Part shown: piece by piece, positions 43,758 to 53,517 of the stretch | How positions within the stretch are numbered: position 1 is the first letter of the stretch | How the letters are laid out: each line of letters starts with the position of its first letter | Source: Cohnella kolymensis | GTDB lineage: Bacteria > Bacillota > Bacilli > Paenibacillales > Paenibacillaceae | Assembly (NCBI RefSeq): GCF_000829465.1 | Contig: NZ_JXAL01000033.1 | Coordinates: forward strand, 1 to 64,000 | Reading direction: 5' to 3' | DNA: 64,000 nucleotides | Made by a program: the position numbers and the translations under genes | Notes under the pieces: generated by a model | The model's database searches: none | Told to the model about the DNA's origin: nothing | What the model saw: the letters and a program-made list of their open reading frames with translations, nothing else

Positions 43758-45067
43758 GTTGTTTGCTCAGGGTCCAGCATAATACCGGCGTCTTGCAGCA
43801 TCCATTCGATAAAGCAGCCATAGCCCGATGTCGGATCGTTGACGAATACATGTGTAACGGCTCCCACCAATTTCCCCTTCTGAATGATGGGGCTTCCGCT
43901 CATACCTTGGACGATACCGCCCGTTTTTTGCAGCAATTTCGGATCCGTTATCCGTATGACCATTCCTTTGGTAGCCGGCGCAGCCTGCTTCGACACATGG
44001 ACAATGTCAATGTTGAATCGTTCCACCTTCTGACCGTTAACGACCGTCAAGATTTGAGCAGGTCCCTCTTTCACCTCTTCGGCGAAAGCGATCGGAATCG
44101 CCGACCGGTGATAAGAGTGGTCTGGCATTTGTTTCATTTGACCGAAGATGCCGAAAGGCGTATTGCGTTCTACGCTGCCGAGCGTCTTGCCTTCTCTGAT
44201 GAACTGCGCCCTCTTCTCCCCCGGTTCGCCGTTCTGGCTTTTTGAAATGGAGGTGACGTTCGACTGCAGAATTTCGCCGCTGCCCACCACGATCGGGGTT
44301 TGCGTGTCCATGTCCGTGATCACATGGCCTAATGCGCCGTACACTCCTTGATCCGGTGCGTAAAATGTCAATGTGCCTACACCCGCAGCCGAATCACGAA
44401 TGTATAAGCCGAGCCGCCAAGCTTTAGCTTGTTCATCGAAAACAGGCGTCAACTTTGTTCTGAACCGTTCCTTACCGCGCTGGACAAGCAACTGCAGAGG
44501 TTGGCCTGTACGTCCGGATTTCTCCGCGTATTCCGCAATCTTGCCGATGTCGCTGCATATTTCTCCATTGATTTCGACAATCAGATCTCCGAGCTTAAGC
44601 TTGGCATCTTCGCCCGGTGAAATCTTGCTTGATCTGTTTTGCACCAAATGATGGCCGACAACCATAATACCAGCGGATTTTACTTTAACGCCGATCGTTT
44701 GCCCTCCCGGTATTACCCGTAAATCGGGGATCACTTGAAGACGGACCGTTTTGAATGGGATTTTGCCGAACAGGCGCAGCTTCAAATCGGTAACGCCGCT
44801 GTGCCTCGGCTGGATGGATAACGGCTCTCTAAGGTCTACGCGCACCCTTGACTTGTTGCTGCCGTTAATGACGGCAACCCGGGGGTTCAGGCTGCCTTGT
44901 GCGTGCACGGGCATCGCATAATGGAGAGACACGGGTTGTCCCTGAAACATACGCACTTTGTCCGGAAAAGCGGCAAAATGTTGAATGGGGGCGGACCAAA
45001 CGGCGAAACTTAAAAATAGAACGAGGACAAGGCCCAATCGTCGTCTTCTGGACGGATTCTGATTCAA
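43742..45067 (-). CDS. spoIVB: SpoIVB serine peptidase
   Basis: SpoIVB is secreted from the forespore into the intermembrane space and cleaves SpoIVFA to release sigma-K processing. The 441-aa protein has an N-terminal membrane signal (about 11-28), a PDZ domain (about 115-200, with KLGDLIVEINGE) and an S55 peptidase domain with H248 in ALGHVITD and the catalytic serine in GMSGSP (388-393). It lies between recN and spo0A, its conserved position. Confidence 0.95.
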   Translation of the reverse strand: MNQNPSRRRRLGLVLVLFLSFAVWSAPIQHFAAFPDKVRMFQGQPVSLHYAMPVHAQGSLNPRVAVINGSNKSRVRVDLREPLSIQPRHSGVTDLKLRLFGKIPFKTVRLQVIPDLRVIPGGQTIGVKVKSAGIMVVGHHLVQNRSSKISPGEDAKLKLGDLIVEINGEICSDIGKIAEYAEKSGRTGQPLQLLVQRGKERFRTKLTPVFDEQAKAWRLGLYIRDSAAGVGTLTFYAPDQGVYGALGHVITDMDTQTPIVVGSGEILQSNVTSISKSQNGEPGEKRAQFIREGKTLGSVERNTPFGIFGQMKQMPDHSYHRSAIPIAFAEEVKEGPAQILTVVNGQKVERFNIDIVHVSKQAAPATKGMVIRITDPKLLQKTGGIVQGMSGSPIIQKGKLVGAVTHVFVNDPTSGYGCFIEWMLQDAGIMLDPEQTTSKAV

Positions 45068-45192
45068 GGTTTCACGCTCCCTTACAGTCGTGACCGGCGT
45101 GCGCAGGCGCCGATGGCGTACCTATAAGGTAACCTTGCCCCATCCCTTTTATGTTGCCGAAAAGCTTCCTACATGTTTGATTTTTCCCGTCA

Positions 45193-46878
45193 TTACGCGT
45201 TTTTTTGACGTTCGGCCAATGCAAGCATTTCTTGTGCGTGATGACGGGTTTTTTCCGTAACTTCCACCCCTCCGAGCATTCTGGCGAGTTCTTCGACCCG
45301 CTCATCCGGCTTCAGTTCCGTGACCGATGTTTGCGTACGCTCGTCCCCTGTGACCTTTTTGTTGATTTCGTATTGGTGGTCGGCCATACAAGCCACCTGA
45401 GGCAAATGGGTGATCGAGAATACCTGACAATAACGCGAAAGGATGGACAATTTCTCAGCGACGGCTTGCGCCGCTCGGCCGCTCACGCCGGTATCCACCT
45501 CGTCGAATACCAATACCGGAATTTCATCAATTCTGGCGAAAATGGCCTTCAACGCGAGCATGACGCGGGACATTTCACCGCCGGAAGCGATCTTGCCGAG
45601 CGGCTTAGGCGGCTCTCCGGGATTTGTGGAAAGCAGAAACTCGGCGCTATCGGTTCCATTCACGGAAAGGGCGCCGGCTGTCAGTTTGACTTCGAACACA
45701 GATCTGTTCATTTGGAGGTCGGAAAGCTCCTGTTCGATGCGGGATGCCAGAACGCGCGCCGCATCGCGGCGAATGGAGGACAACAGCTCAGCCCTGGCTC
45801 TAAGATCCTGTAAAAGACCTTCCTCCTTGTCTGCGAGCTCGCGCAGCAGATCATCACGGTTTTCCAACTGTTCCGTTTCCGATTGAATTTTCGTCTGATA
45901 AACCAAAATATCTTCGACGGTTTCACCGTATTTGCGTTTCAATGAATGGATGAGATCAAGACGGTCTTCAATCTGTGCGAGCCGTTGCGGATTAAACTCG
46001 ATATTCTCCCTATAATCGCGCAGCTGGAACGCGGCGTCTTCAACACTGTAGTAAGCGGATTGCAATTGTTCAACCAGCGGCCCCAGAATCGACGGATCAA
46101 CCTGCGCAATGTCCTGCAGCCGGCTAAGCGCGCGCGAAATGGCCGATAATCCTTTATCCCCGTATAAGTGCTCGAACGCTTCGTTCACGGATTCGGACAG
46201 CTTCTCCGCATGGGTCAGCTTCCGCTTTTCATCCCCGATGGATTCGTCCTCTCCCGGCATTAGCCTTGCGCTGCTGATTTCCTCCAATTGAAAACGGTAT
46301 AGGTCCAGCATCTGCATGCCTTGCCGCGATTTCTCCTCCAGCTCGCGCCGCTCGCGGCTGACCGCTTGATAATTATGAAAAACCGCCCGATAGGCGTTCT
46401 TGTGCTTCGCCATTTCTTCGCCCGCGAACAAATCCAGCCAATCCAAATGCCGCTCGATGCGGAGAAGCGATTGATGCTCGTGCTGTCCGTGAATATTCAC
46501 TAGATGCTCGCCCAATTCCCTCAGCATCGACAGCGTGACGTTCTGCCCGTTGATGCGGGCCGATGACTTGCCCTGGCTCTGGAGTTCCCGGCGTATAACA
46601 AGCCCATCTTCCCTGTCAGCCTCGACGCCGAGGCGCTCCAGTGTGTCCCAGGCGGGATGATGATGAGGCAGATCGAACAATGCTTCAATATCCGCCCTGT
46701 CGCTGCCATGACGAATCATATCGGCAGATCCTCTTCCTCCGGCGGCCAGCGCTAACGCGTCGATGACAATCGATTTTCCGGCGCCGGTCTCCCCTGTGAG
46801 CACATGAAACCCTGGATGAAAGTGAACCGAAATATTCTCTATAACCGCCAAATTCCGGATACGCAGTTCCTGAAGCAT
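45193..46878 (-). CDS. recN: DNA repair protein RecN
   Basis: RecN is an SMC-like ATPase that acts early in double-strand break repair. The 561-aa protein has Walker A GETGAGKS (29-36), long coiled-coil segments in the middle, and the ABC signature GKIASGGEMSRVMLAL with Walker B VLVFDEVDTGVSG. The start is the ATG at 46876-46878 behind AGAGGGGGC. It lies in the conserved argR-recN-spoIVB order. Confidence 0.96.
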   Translation of the reverse strand: MLQELRIRNLAVIENISVHFHPGFHVLTGETGAGKSIVIDALALAAGGRGSADMIRHGSDRADIEALFDLPHHHPAWDTLERLGVEADREDGLVIRRELQSQGKSSARINGQNVTLSMLRELGEHLVNIHGQHEHQSLLRIERHLDWLDLFAGEEMAKHKNAYRAVFHNYQAVSRERRELEEKSRQGMQMLDLYRFQLEEISSARLMPGEDESIGDEKRKLTHAEKLSESVNEAFEHLYGDKGLSAISRALSRLQDIAQVDPSILGPLVEQLQSAYYSVEDAAFQLRDYRENIEFNPQRLAQIEDRLDLIHSLKRKYGETVEDILVYQTKIQSETEQLENRDDLLRELADKEEGLLQDLRARAELLSSIRRDAARVLASRIEQELSDLQMNRSVFEVKLTAGALSVNGTDSAEFLLSTNPGEPPKPLGKIASGGEMSRVMLALKAIFARIDEIPVLVFDEVDTGVSGRAAQAVAEKLSILSRYCQVFSITHLPQVACMADHQYEINKKVTGDERTQTSVTELKPDERVEELARMLGGVEVTEKTRHHAQEMLALAERQKNA

Positions 46879-46923
46879 GAAAAGCCCCCTCTGTATCGAA
46901 AAAATAATCAAATGCGGATTCCG

Positions 46924-47373
46924 TTATTCCATCATATCGTGAAGCCGTGTCACAATGCTCTGCGCCTGGCTTTTGCTGCGGGCGATCAGCAGGATCGTGT
47001 CGTCTCCGCCGATCGTTCCCATCACGTCAGGCCAATCCATACCGTCAATCAGTGAGCAGATCGTATTGGCCGTACCAGGAAGACATTTCAGCACAAGTAG
47101 ATTTTCCGCGGCTTCAGCGCCGAGAAAGTGGTCTAATAAAGCGCGTTTCAGCTTGTGTGCCGGGTTAAACCGCTGATCTTGAGGCATGGAGTATTTGTAA
47201 CGACCGTCTTCAAGCGGGACTTTAATAAGCTGGAGTTCTTTGATATCACGAGATACCGTCGCTTGCGTAACCTGCATGCCTTCGGTTTTCAACGCATCGA
47301 CAAGATCTTCTTGCGTTTCGATTTCTCTTGTTCCGATAATTTCCCGAATTTTACGCTGTCTTTGTCCCTTCAT
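46924..47373 (-). CDS. argR: Arginine repressor ArgR/AhrC
   Basis: This is an arginine-responsive hexameric repressor/activator of arginine metabolism. The 149-aa protein has the N-terminal winged helix (QRQRKIREIIGTREIETQED; VTQATVSRDIKELQLIKV) and a C-terminal arginine-binding domain (IDGMDWPDVMGTIGGDDTIL). Its ATG overlaps the upstream 154-aa gene's stop by 4 nt. Confidence 0.96.
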   Translation of the reverse strand: MKGQRQRKIREIIGTREIETQEDLVDALKTEGMQVTQATVSRDIKELQLIKVPLEDGRYKYSMPQDQRFNPAHKLKRALLDHFLGAEAAENLLVLKCLPGTANTICSLIDGMDWPDVMGTIGGDDTILLIARSKSQAQSIVTRLHDMME

Positions 47374-47834
47374 TCGTCATCCTCCACCTTAAATCGCACT
47401 GTCTTAACAAGTCCGTCCCGGGAGTCCACGACCAGGATGCCTTCACAGTCCGGGAACAGTAAAGCGTATACAAGCAGGCGTTCCCGCAGTCCGCTGGCCG
47501 TCCACTCCAGCGGCTGCCGCGCCCGGTCCAGCTTCACGAGATAATATTTGTCATCCTTCGCTGCCAAGTAATCGAAGTATAGGCGCGTTGCCTGTGTAGG
47601 CCCGTCGTCTATCGCCACGCCCAAGGGAATCCTGTGCTTCCCCGACAAAACTTGATATCCATAATTTTCGATCAACTCAACGGTTTCATCCCGGTCGACG
47701 CCTCCGGCTACCGCAAGCCTCCGCAGCTTTGCACCCGGCGGCTCATGCAGCCATCGATTGAAGCGCCGCCACACCCACCAAATCATCACACCGGCGGCAG
47801 CCAGCGTGAGGATCCAATCGCCAAACCTTTCCAC
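47370..47834 (-). CDS. Membrane-anchored protein of unknown function between tlyA and argR
   Basis: I do not recognise this 154-aa protein. It has one N-terminal membrane helix (about 7-22, WILTLAAAGVMIWWVWRRF) and a soluble alpha/beta domain with LIENYGYQVLSGKHRIPLGV and RLYFDYLAAKDDKYYLVKLD. That domain resembles a small nuclease- or viral-replication-type fold only loosely. The GTG at 47832-47834 with GGGAGG upstream was chosen over a 64-residue longer frame without RBS. It is translationally coupled to argR. Confidence 0.75.
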   Translation of the reverse strand: MERFGDWILTLAAAGVMIWWVWRRFNRWLHEPPGAKLRRLAVAGGVDRDETVELIENYGYQVLSGKHRIPLGVAIDDGPTQATRLYFDYLAAKDDKYYLVKLDRARQPLEWTASGLRERLLVYALLFPDCEGILVVDSRDGLVKTVRFKVEDDE

Positions 47835-48039
47835 GATGTAACCTCCCAAGTAACCGGCTTCTGTCGCCCTTGGAAAAGCTGTCGAATCGTGCCTGCGCTG
47901 AGTGCTCTCTTTTCCTTTCGCGATCAATCGGTCATTTCCTGTTTCCCTATGTAAAAAGCAAAACCCGCAGCCGCCCAAGAAGGCCCGGCGAATCACTCGG
48001 CCGTTCTTCGGCAGCTCCGGGTACAACCGGGCAATCAGC

Positions 48040-48894
48040 TCAATGCGCAGTACGGCGAAACGTGGAGGTTGCTTCTTCCACAGTCTTCTTGACCAGATCC
48101 GGCATGCGTTCCCTAAAATCGGAAGCTGCCGCCTGTTCTCCCGACAACCGCCAGTAGGCCAAAAATTCGATATTTCCCTCTCCGCCGGTGATCGGGGAAA
48201 AGGTCAGTCCTTGAAGCGCGAAGCCCAGCTCATGTGCAAACGATAACACTTCACGAAGTACGGAGACATGCACCGCCGGGTCCCTGACGACACCGGACTT
48301 GCCTACCTGCTCCCTGCCCGCTTCGAATTGCGGTTTGATCAGGGCTACGGTTTCCCCGTCCTCGCGCAGCATCCCGGCCAGTACCGGCAGGATCAGCCTC
48401 AGCGAGATAAAGGACACATCGATTGTGGCGAATCCCGGTTTTGGTCCTTCAAGCTGATCGGCCGTCATGTGCCGGAAGTTCGTCCGTTCCATTACATGTA
48501 CACGCTTGTCCTGCCGCAGCGACCAATCCAATTGGTTGTAACCCACGTCGACCGCGTAGACCTGTGCGGCACCATGCTGCAACGCACAATCGGTGAAGCC
48601 GCCCGTCGATGCGCCGATATCGAGCATGACGATATCGGTCAAGTCGATTCCGAACTCCTTGATCGCTTTCTCCAGCTTCAGACCTCCGCGGCTGACATAC
48701 GGATGCGGCGCTCCTTTGACGTTGAGCGCCGCGTCGCGCGGCACTTTCGTACCGGCTTTATCCACGCGCTCGGTTCCAACATACACCAAACCTGCCATGA
48801 TTGCGGCTTTCGCCTTTTCTCGGCTGTCGAAATAGCCGAGCTCCAGCAGCAGCACATCCAATCGTTCCTTAGCCGAGGCTGTCGTCTTGTCCAT
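48040..48894 (-). CDS. tlyA: TlyA/YqxC-family rRNA 2'-O-methyltransferase
   Basis: This family was once called hemolysin A; characterised members methylate rRNA cytidines at the 2'-O position. The 284-aa protein has an N-terminal S4 RNA-binding domain (KERLDVLLLELGYFDSREKA) and an FtsJ-like SAM domain (MLDIGASTGGFTDCALQHGA; FATIDVSFISLRLILPVL; ALIKPQFEAG). The start overlaps the dxs stop by one base (TGATG). Confidence 0.93.
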   Translation of the reverse strand: MDKTTASAKERLDVLLLELGYFDSREKAKAAIMAGLVYVGTERVDKAGTKVPRDAALNVKGAPHPYVSRGGLKLEKAIKEFGIDLTDIVMLDIGASTGGFTDCALQHGAAQVYAVDVGYNQLDWSLRQDKRVHVMERTNFRHMTADQLEGPKPGFATIDVSFISLRLILPVLAGMLREDGETVALIKPQFEAGREQVGKSGVVRDPAVHVSVLREVLSFAHELGFALQGLTFSPITGGEGNIEFLAYWRLSGEQAAASDFRERMPDLVKKTVEEATSTFRRTAH

Positions 48895-50789
48895 CAGGTG
48901 GCCCGCTGCCTCTTGCGCACAGCTAAGGAGGACAACTGCTGCGCTACAGCTTCAGCGGTCAGACCGACCATCGCCCGCTGCTCCTTGATGCTCGCATGCT
49001 CTACGAACACGTCAGGCACACCGACAATCTGAACCGGCACCGATTGAATGTTCTGGAAAGAGTAAAACTCCAGAATGGCACTGCCCAGGCCGCCCAGCAC
49101 CGAACCTTCCTCCAGGACCATCATCGGAATTCGTTCCTTGGCCAGCGACAGCAGTATCGCCTCATCCAACGGCTTGATGAAACGGGCGTTAATGACGCGG
49201 ACGTTCAACCCTTCCCGCTTGAGTAAATCGGCTGCTTCCTCCGCCACCTGCACCATCGGCCCGACGGCTAATACTGCGGCATAGTCGCCATCTCTAACCG
49301 TTTCCCAAGTGCCGATCTCGATCGGTGACGGAAGGACATCCATTTCGACGCCGATACCGGAGATCCGAGGGTACCTCACCGCAATTGGGCCATCCGAATA
49401 ATCCACAGCCGTTTTCATCATATTTCGCAGCTCGTTTTCATCTTTGGGCATCATCAGAACCATATTCGGAATATGACGCAAAAACGCGATATCAAATACG
49501 CCGTGGTGTGTTTCCCCATCCGAACCGACAAAACCCGCTCGGTCTATGGCGAAGATCACATTCAAGTTCTGGCGGCAGATGTCATGAACCACTTGATCGT
49601 AAGCACGCTGCAAGAAAGTGGAGTAAACCGCAAACACCGGCTTCATCCCCTCCATTGCTAATGCTGCGGACATTGTGGCCGCATGCTGTTCTGCAATCCC
49701 GACGTCAAACATGCGATCCGGGAACTTGTCGGCGAATTTCAGCAGTCCCGAACCTCCGGGCATAGCCGGGGTAATGGCAACGATCCGGCTGTCCTGCTCA
49801 GCGAGTTCAATCAGCACATTCCCGAAAACTTCGGTATACATGGGGGGTCCGACCGGTTTGACGACCTGTCCGGATTCGATTTTATACGTGCCGGTAATAC
49901 CATGCCATTTGTGGGAATCAGCTTCGGCATGGGAATATCCTTTACCTTTGGTGGTGATGACATGAACCAGTACCGGCCCTTGCACGGTGTCCGCCTGCTT
50001 GAACGTTTCGATGAGCTTCGGCAGGTCATGTCCGTCGACAGGGCCGAAATACTTCAATCCAAACTCTTCAAAAAGCATTCCGTCCGGCACGACGAGATAT
50101 TTCAAGCTGTCTCTCACACGCTCGGCGGTCTTGGCCAGCTTGCCGCCGATTGCCGGAACCTTACGAAGCAGCCAGTCCAATTCCTCTTTTGCTTTTCGAT
50201 ATATTTTTTCAGTGCGTACTTTACTTAGATAATCATGCAGCGCCCCTACATTCGGAGCGATCGACATCTCATTATCGTTCAAGACGACCATCAGGTTTCG
50301 TTTCTCGTGGCCGATATGGTTAAGGGCTTCGAGAGCCATGCCCCCTGTAAGGGCTCCGTCCCCGATGATTGCAATAACTTTGTTGCTTTCACCCTTCAAA
50401 TCGCGCGCCAAAGCCATCCCCATCGCAGCGGATAAGGATGTGCTGCTGTGCCCGGCTTCCCAGACGTCATGCTCGCTTTCGCTCCGTTTCACGAAGCCGC
50501 ACAACCCGTCCTTCTGCCGAAGCGTGTCGAACCGGTGTTTGCGTCCGGTCAAAATTTTGTGTACGTAAGCCTGGTGGCCTACATCATAGATCAGCTTGTC
50601 CTTTGGGCTGTCATACAAATAATGAAGCGCCAATGTCAGCTCCACGACACCCAGATTGGGTGCCAAATGGCCGCCGGTTGCCGATAACTTTTCAATCAGA
50701 AATTCACGTATCTCTTGTGCCAACTGAGGAAGTTCGGGTAACGCCAGTTTTTTCACGTCAGTTGGGCTGTCGATCTTTTCGAGCAGCAA
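48894..50789 (-). CDS. dxs: 1-deoxy-D-xylulose-5-phosphate synthase
   Basis: Dxs is the thiamine-diphosphate enzyme that makes DXP from pyruvate and glyceraldehyde-3-phosphate, the first step of the MEP isoprenoid pathway. The 631-aa protein has the TPP motif [20 protein letters not shown] (about 148-167), [16 protein letters not shown], and [15 protein letters not shown] in the pyrimidine domain. It is followed by tlyA and preceded by ispA, with a terminator and promoter between. Confidence 0.96.
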   Translation of the reverse strand: MLLEKIDSPTDVKKLALPELPQLAQEIREFLIEKLSATGGHLAPNLGVVELTLALHYLYDSPKDKLIYDVGHQAYVHKILTGRKHRFDTLRQKDGLCGFVKRSESEHDVWEAGHSSTSLSAAMGMALARDLKGESNKVIAIIGDGALTGGMALEALNHIGHEKRNLMVVLNDNEMSIAPNVGALHDYLSKVRTEKIYRKAKEELDWLLRKVPAIGGKLAKTAERVRDSLKYLVVPDGMLFEEFGLKYFGPVDGHDLPKLIETFKQADTVQGPVLVHVITTKGKGYSHAEADSHKWHGITGTYKIESGQVVKPVGPPMYTEVFGNVLIELAEQDSRIVAITPAMPGGSGLLKFADKFPDRMFDVGIAEQHAATMSAALAMEGMKPVFAVYSTFLQRAYDQVVHDICRQNLNVIFAIDRAGFVGSDGETHHGVFDIAFLRHIPNMVLMMPKDENELRNMMKTAVDYSDGPIAVRYPRISGIGVEMDVLPSPIEIGTWETVRDGDYAAVLAVGPMVQVAEEAADLLKREGLNVRVINARFIKPLDEAILLSLAKERIPMMVLEEGSVLGGLGSAILEFYSFQNIQSVPVQIVGVPDVFVEHASIKEQRAMVGLTAEAVAQQLSSLAVRKRQRAT

Positions 50790-50827
50790 GTGTTGTTCCC
50801 CGCTTTCCCCGAATCAATATTAGGATC

Positions 50828-50857
50828 ATTATATCATAAGCCAAATGAATACCCCAA
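50828..50857 (-). promoter_or_regulatory. Candidate sigma-A promoter of dxs
   Basis: TTGGGG (50852-50857 on minus), an 18-nt spacer and a perfect TATAAT (50828-50833) lie about 39 nt before the dxs ATG. Confidence 0.5.
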
Positions 50858-50862
50858 GCGCC

Positions 50863-50895
50863 TAAAAAAAGAGCCCTTCACGGTGGGAAGGACCC
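50863..50895 (-). terminator. Rho-independent terminator after ispA
   Basis: The stem GGGTCCTTC / GAAGGGCTC on minus (two G-U pairs in RNA) is followed by TTTTTTTAGG. Confidence 0.7.
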
Positions 50896-50932
50896 TTGTA
50901 AAATAAAGGAACTGTGTTCCGTTATTTCCAAC

Positions 50933-51844
50933 CTAATGGTCGCGCGACATCATGTACTCGGCGATTTCCAGCAATCGATCCGGCTTAGCCAGTCTCGCCT
51001 CAAGAAGTGCTTCGTTAGCTTCCGCCGTGAGCCGGGCAACCCGTTTGCGGCTCTCTTCCAGGCCGATGAGGTAGGGATATGTCACCTTTTCCTGGCGCTC
51101 ATCGCTGTGAACCGGCTTACCGAGAATGGTTTCGTTACCGGTAACGTCAAGAATGTCATCTTGTATCTGAAAAGCCAGTCCGACATTTCTGCCGAACAAG
51201 CTTAACGCATGCAGCTGCGTCTCGTCCGCTTCGGCCGCATGGCCGCCTGCTCTAAGTGAAAAAGCGATAAGATCGCTTGTTTTGTGCAAATGGATGTTTT
51301 CCAGCTGGTCCAGTGACGTGATCCCTTGCTCCCCGAACATGTCGTCGGTTTGCCCGCCTACCATGCCCGAAATTCCGGCGTAACGCGAAAGTTCCTCAAC
51401 CACCGCAACTACCCGTTCAGCAGGAACACCGCGTCTGAATGCTTGTGTAACCACATGGAACGCATGAGTCAGTAACCCGTCTCCCGCCAAAATCGCCATT
51501 GCTTCCCCATGTACCATATGATTCGTCGGTCGTCCGCGGCGCAGCTCATCGTTATCGAGCGCGGGCAGATCGTCATGGATGAGCGAGTAGGTATGGATCA
51601 TCTCGACTGCGACAGCGAAAGGCATCGCCCGATCCGCTGCCGACTCGTGGCCGGCTACAGCTTCAGCGGCGGTCAGAACAAAAATCGGCCGCAGCCGCTT
51701 GCCGCCTGCGTGCAGCGAGTATCCCATCGCATCGCGCAAACGGTCTGGGACCTGCCAATCGCCCGGTATTGCAGTTCTCAAAGCTTCTTCCACCAAATCA
51801 CGCTGCTGTTGTAAAAAGATGTCTAAATCGCCCGGTATGCTCAC
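50933..51844 (-). CDS. ispA: Farnesyl diphosphate synthase (polyprenyl synthase)
   Basis: The enzyme condenses IPP with DMAPP and GPP to farnesyl diphosphate. The 303-aa protein has GGKRLRP (47-53), the first aspartate-rich motif DDLPALDND from residue 91 and the second FQIQDDILDVTG near 230. It follows xseB by 2 nt, in the conserved xseA-xseB-ispA order. Confidence 0.95.
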   Translation of the reverse strand: MSIPGDLDIFLQQQRDLVEEALRTAIPGDWQVPDRLRDAMGYSLHAGGKRLRPIFVLTAAEAVAGHESAADRAMPFAVAVEMIHTYSLIHDDLPALDNDELRRGRPTNHMVHGEAMAILAGDGLLTHAFHVVTQAFRRGVPAERVVAVVEELSRYAGISGMVGGQTDDMFGEQGITSLDQLENIHLHKTSDLIAFSLRAGGHAAEADETQLHALSLFGRNVGLAFQIQDDILDVTGNETILGKPVHSDERQEKVTYPYLIGLEESRKRVARLTAEANEALLEARLAKPDRLLEIAEYMMSRDH

Positions 51845-51846
51845 GC

Positions 51847-52134
51847 TTATTCCCCTTTATCTGTTGAACCCTCTTCCCGAGCCGGCGCAAACGGTTTGCG
51901 CTGAAGCCCTGTATCGCCCTCTACAAGCATTTCGATACGGCGTTCAACCTGTTCGAGCTTTTGTCCGCAGAGCTTGGAAAGCATCATGCCTTCCTGAAAC
52001 AGCTCGATGGCCGTCTCGAGCGGCACATCTCCGCTCTCCAGTCTCGCCACGATCGACTCGAGCGATTCCATCGCTTGTTCGAACGTGACCTCTGAATAAT
52101 CCTTTGTATTAGGATCCGCGCTGTTTTTCCCCAT
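51847..52134 (-). CDS. xseB: Exodeoxyribonuclease VII small subunit
   Basis: XseB forms the helical arms of ExoVII with XseA. The 95-aa protein has VTFEQAMESLESIVARLESG and VPLETAIELFQEGMMLSKLC, the family core. The ATG at 52132-52134 lies inside the xseA 3' end (26-nt overlap) with AGGAGC upstream. The C-terminal tail is charged. Confidence 0.93.
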   Translation of the reverse strand: MGKNSADPNTKDYSEVTFEQAMESLESIVARLESGDVPLETAIELFQEGMMLSKLCGQKLEQVERRIEMLVEGDTGLQRKPFAPAREEGSTDKGE

Positions 52135-53488
52135 TAGGCTGCTCCTCTCCGTGAATACCCCAGACTTGGCAATCCAATTTACCGTCCGCAAGCCGTACCC
52201 GGATCAAATCTCCCGGCTGAACCTGGTTTACCGTACGGATCAGGGATTGCTGCCGCTCATCATAAACCAGGCTATATCCTCGTGACATGATCTTAAGCGG
52301 GCTCAATGCATCCAAATGACGCACCGTCGAGCCGAATTGGCCGGCCCGCTGACGCAGCAATCCGCCCATAGCCAACTCCAGCCCGCGCCGGGACGCAATA
52401 ATCCGCTTTCTCGCATAGACCGCTTGCTGTGCGGGACTTACGGCGCTCAACCTGCCGCTGAGCCTCGCCAGCTTTTCTTGCGCGCGGGCATGGCCGGCTT
52501 CAATGCGATATTGCAGCCGATCCCGCAGTCTGTCCAAGCGTTCAGCCTGGACGAGTAAGCTGCGGCGCGGTTGTGTAAAATAAGGAGACCTCGCGGCATG
52601 CTGCCAGCGCTCACGTGATTTCCCAAGCAGAATACGGAGCGACTTGGCCATCCGCTGCTGCAAATGATCAAGCCCTTGCTTCATTTCGCCCGCGTGAGGC
52701 ACCGCAAGCTCGGCCGCAGCTGTAGGTGTAGCTGCCCTTAGATCTGCGGCAAAATCCGAGATCGTAAAATCGGTCTCATGGCCGACCGCCGATATGACCG
52801 GAATGCCGGAGGCTCTAATCGCCCGGGCTACGATCTCCTCATTGAAAGCCCACAGCTCTTCCAACGACCCGCCTCCGCGTCCGACGATCAGCACATCCGC
52901 CTCGGCCAGGCTGTTCATCTCTTTGATTGCTTTAACGATTGCCGGAGCTGCGCTTTTTCCTTGCACCGATACCGGATAGAGAAGCACGTTAACGGCAGGA
53001 TTCCGCCGTCCGATCGTGATAATGATATCCCGTACGGCCGCTCCCGTAGGAGAAGTGATGACGCCGACAGTCCGGGGATACCGCGGAATCGGACGCTTCG
53101 CATAATCTGCGAACAATCCTTCCCCTTCGAGCTTTTTCTTCAGCTGCTCGAAAGCAAGATAGAGGCTGCCGATGCCGTCCGGCTGCATCGCCGTCGCGTA
53201 AAATTGATATTGTCCATCCCGTTCATAAACGGATATGCCTCCACGCGCCAACACTTTCATCCCGTCTTTCGGGGCAAAAGGGAGCCGTTGGTTGTAGGAG
53301 GCAAACATGATGCTTTTAAGCCGGGAACCTTCATCTTTTAAAGTAAAATACATATGACCGCTGGAATGCCTGGTGAAATTCGAAATTTCACCGCGAAGCC
53401 AGATGTCCTGCAGGCTCCCATCGCCTTCCAGCCTCATCTTGATCAGACGATTAATATCGCGGATGCTGATCACACGCGTCGGTTCCAT
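52109..53488 (-). CDS. xseA: Exodeoxyribonuclease VII large subunit
   Basis: This is the catalytic subunit of ExoVII, a single-strand-specific exonuclease. The 459-aa protein has an N-terminal OB fold (SLQDIWLRGEISNFTRHSSG HMYFTLKD) and the catalytic domain with VGVITSPTGAAVRDI, DVLIVGRGGGSLEELWAFNE and PVISAVGHETDFTISDF. A coiled-coil region follows. The ATG at 53486-53488 has AAAGGAGCC upstream. Confidence 0.95.
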   Translation of the reverse strand: MEPTRVISIRDINRLIKMRLEGDGSLQDIWLRGEISNFTRHSSGHMYFTLKDEGSRLKSIMFASYNQRLPFAPKDGMKVLARGGISVYERDGQYQFYATAMQPDGIGSLYLAFEQLKKKLEGEGLFADYAKRPIPRYPRTVGVITSPTGAAVRDIIITIGRRNPAVNVLLYPVSVQGKSAAPAIVKAIKEMNSLAEADVLIVGRGGGSLEELWAFNEEIVARAIRASGIPVISAVGHETDFTISDFAADLRAATPTAAAELAVPHAGEMKQGLDHLQQRMAKSLRILLGKSRERWQHAARSPYFTQPRRSLLVQAERLDRLRDRLQYRIEAGHARAQEKLARLSGRLSAVSPAQQAVYARKRIIASRRGLELAMGGLLRQRAGQFGSTVRHLDALSPLKIMSRGYSLVYDERQQSLIRTVNQVQPGDLIRVRLADGKLDCQVWGIHGEEQPNGEKQRGS

Positions 53489-53517
53489 GAACACGGCTCC
53501 TTTCACGCGTATCGAAA

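Noticed and set aside
45072..45305. 77-aa ORF between recN and spoIVB
   Set aside because: It starts inside recN in another frame, has unnatural composition and no RBS.
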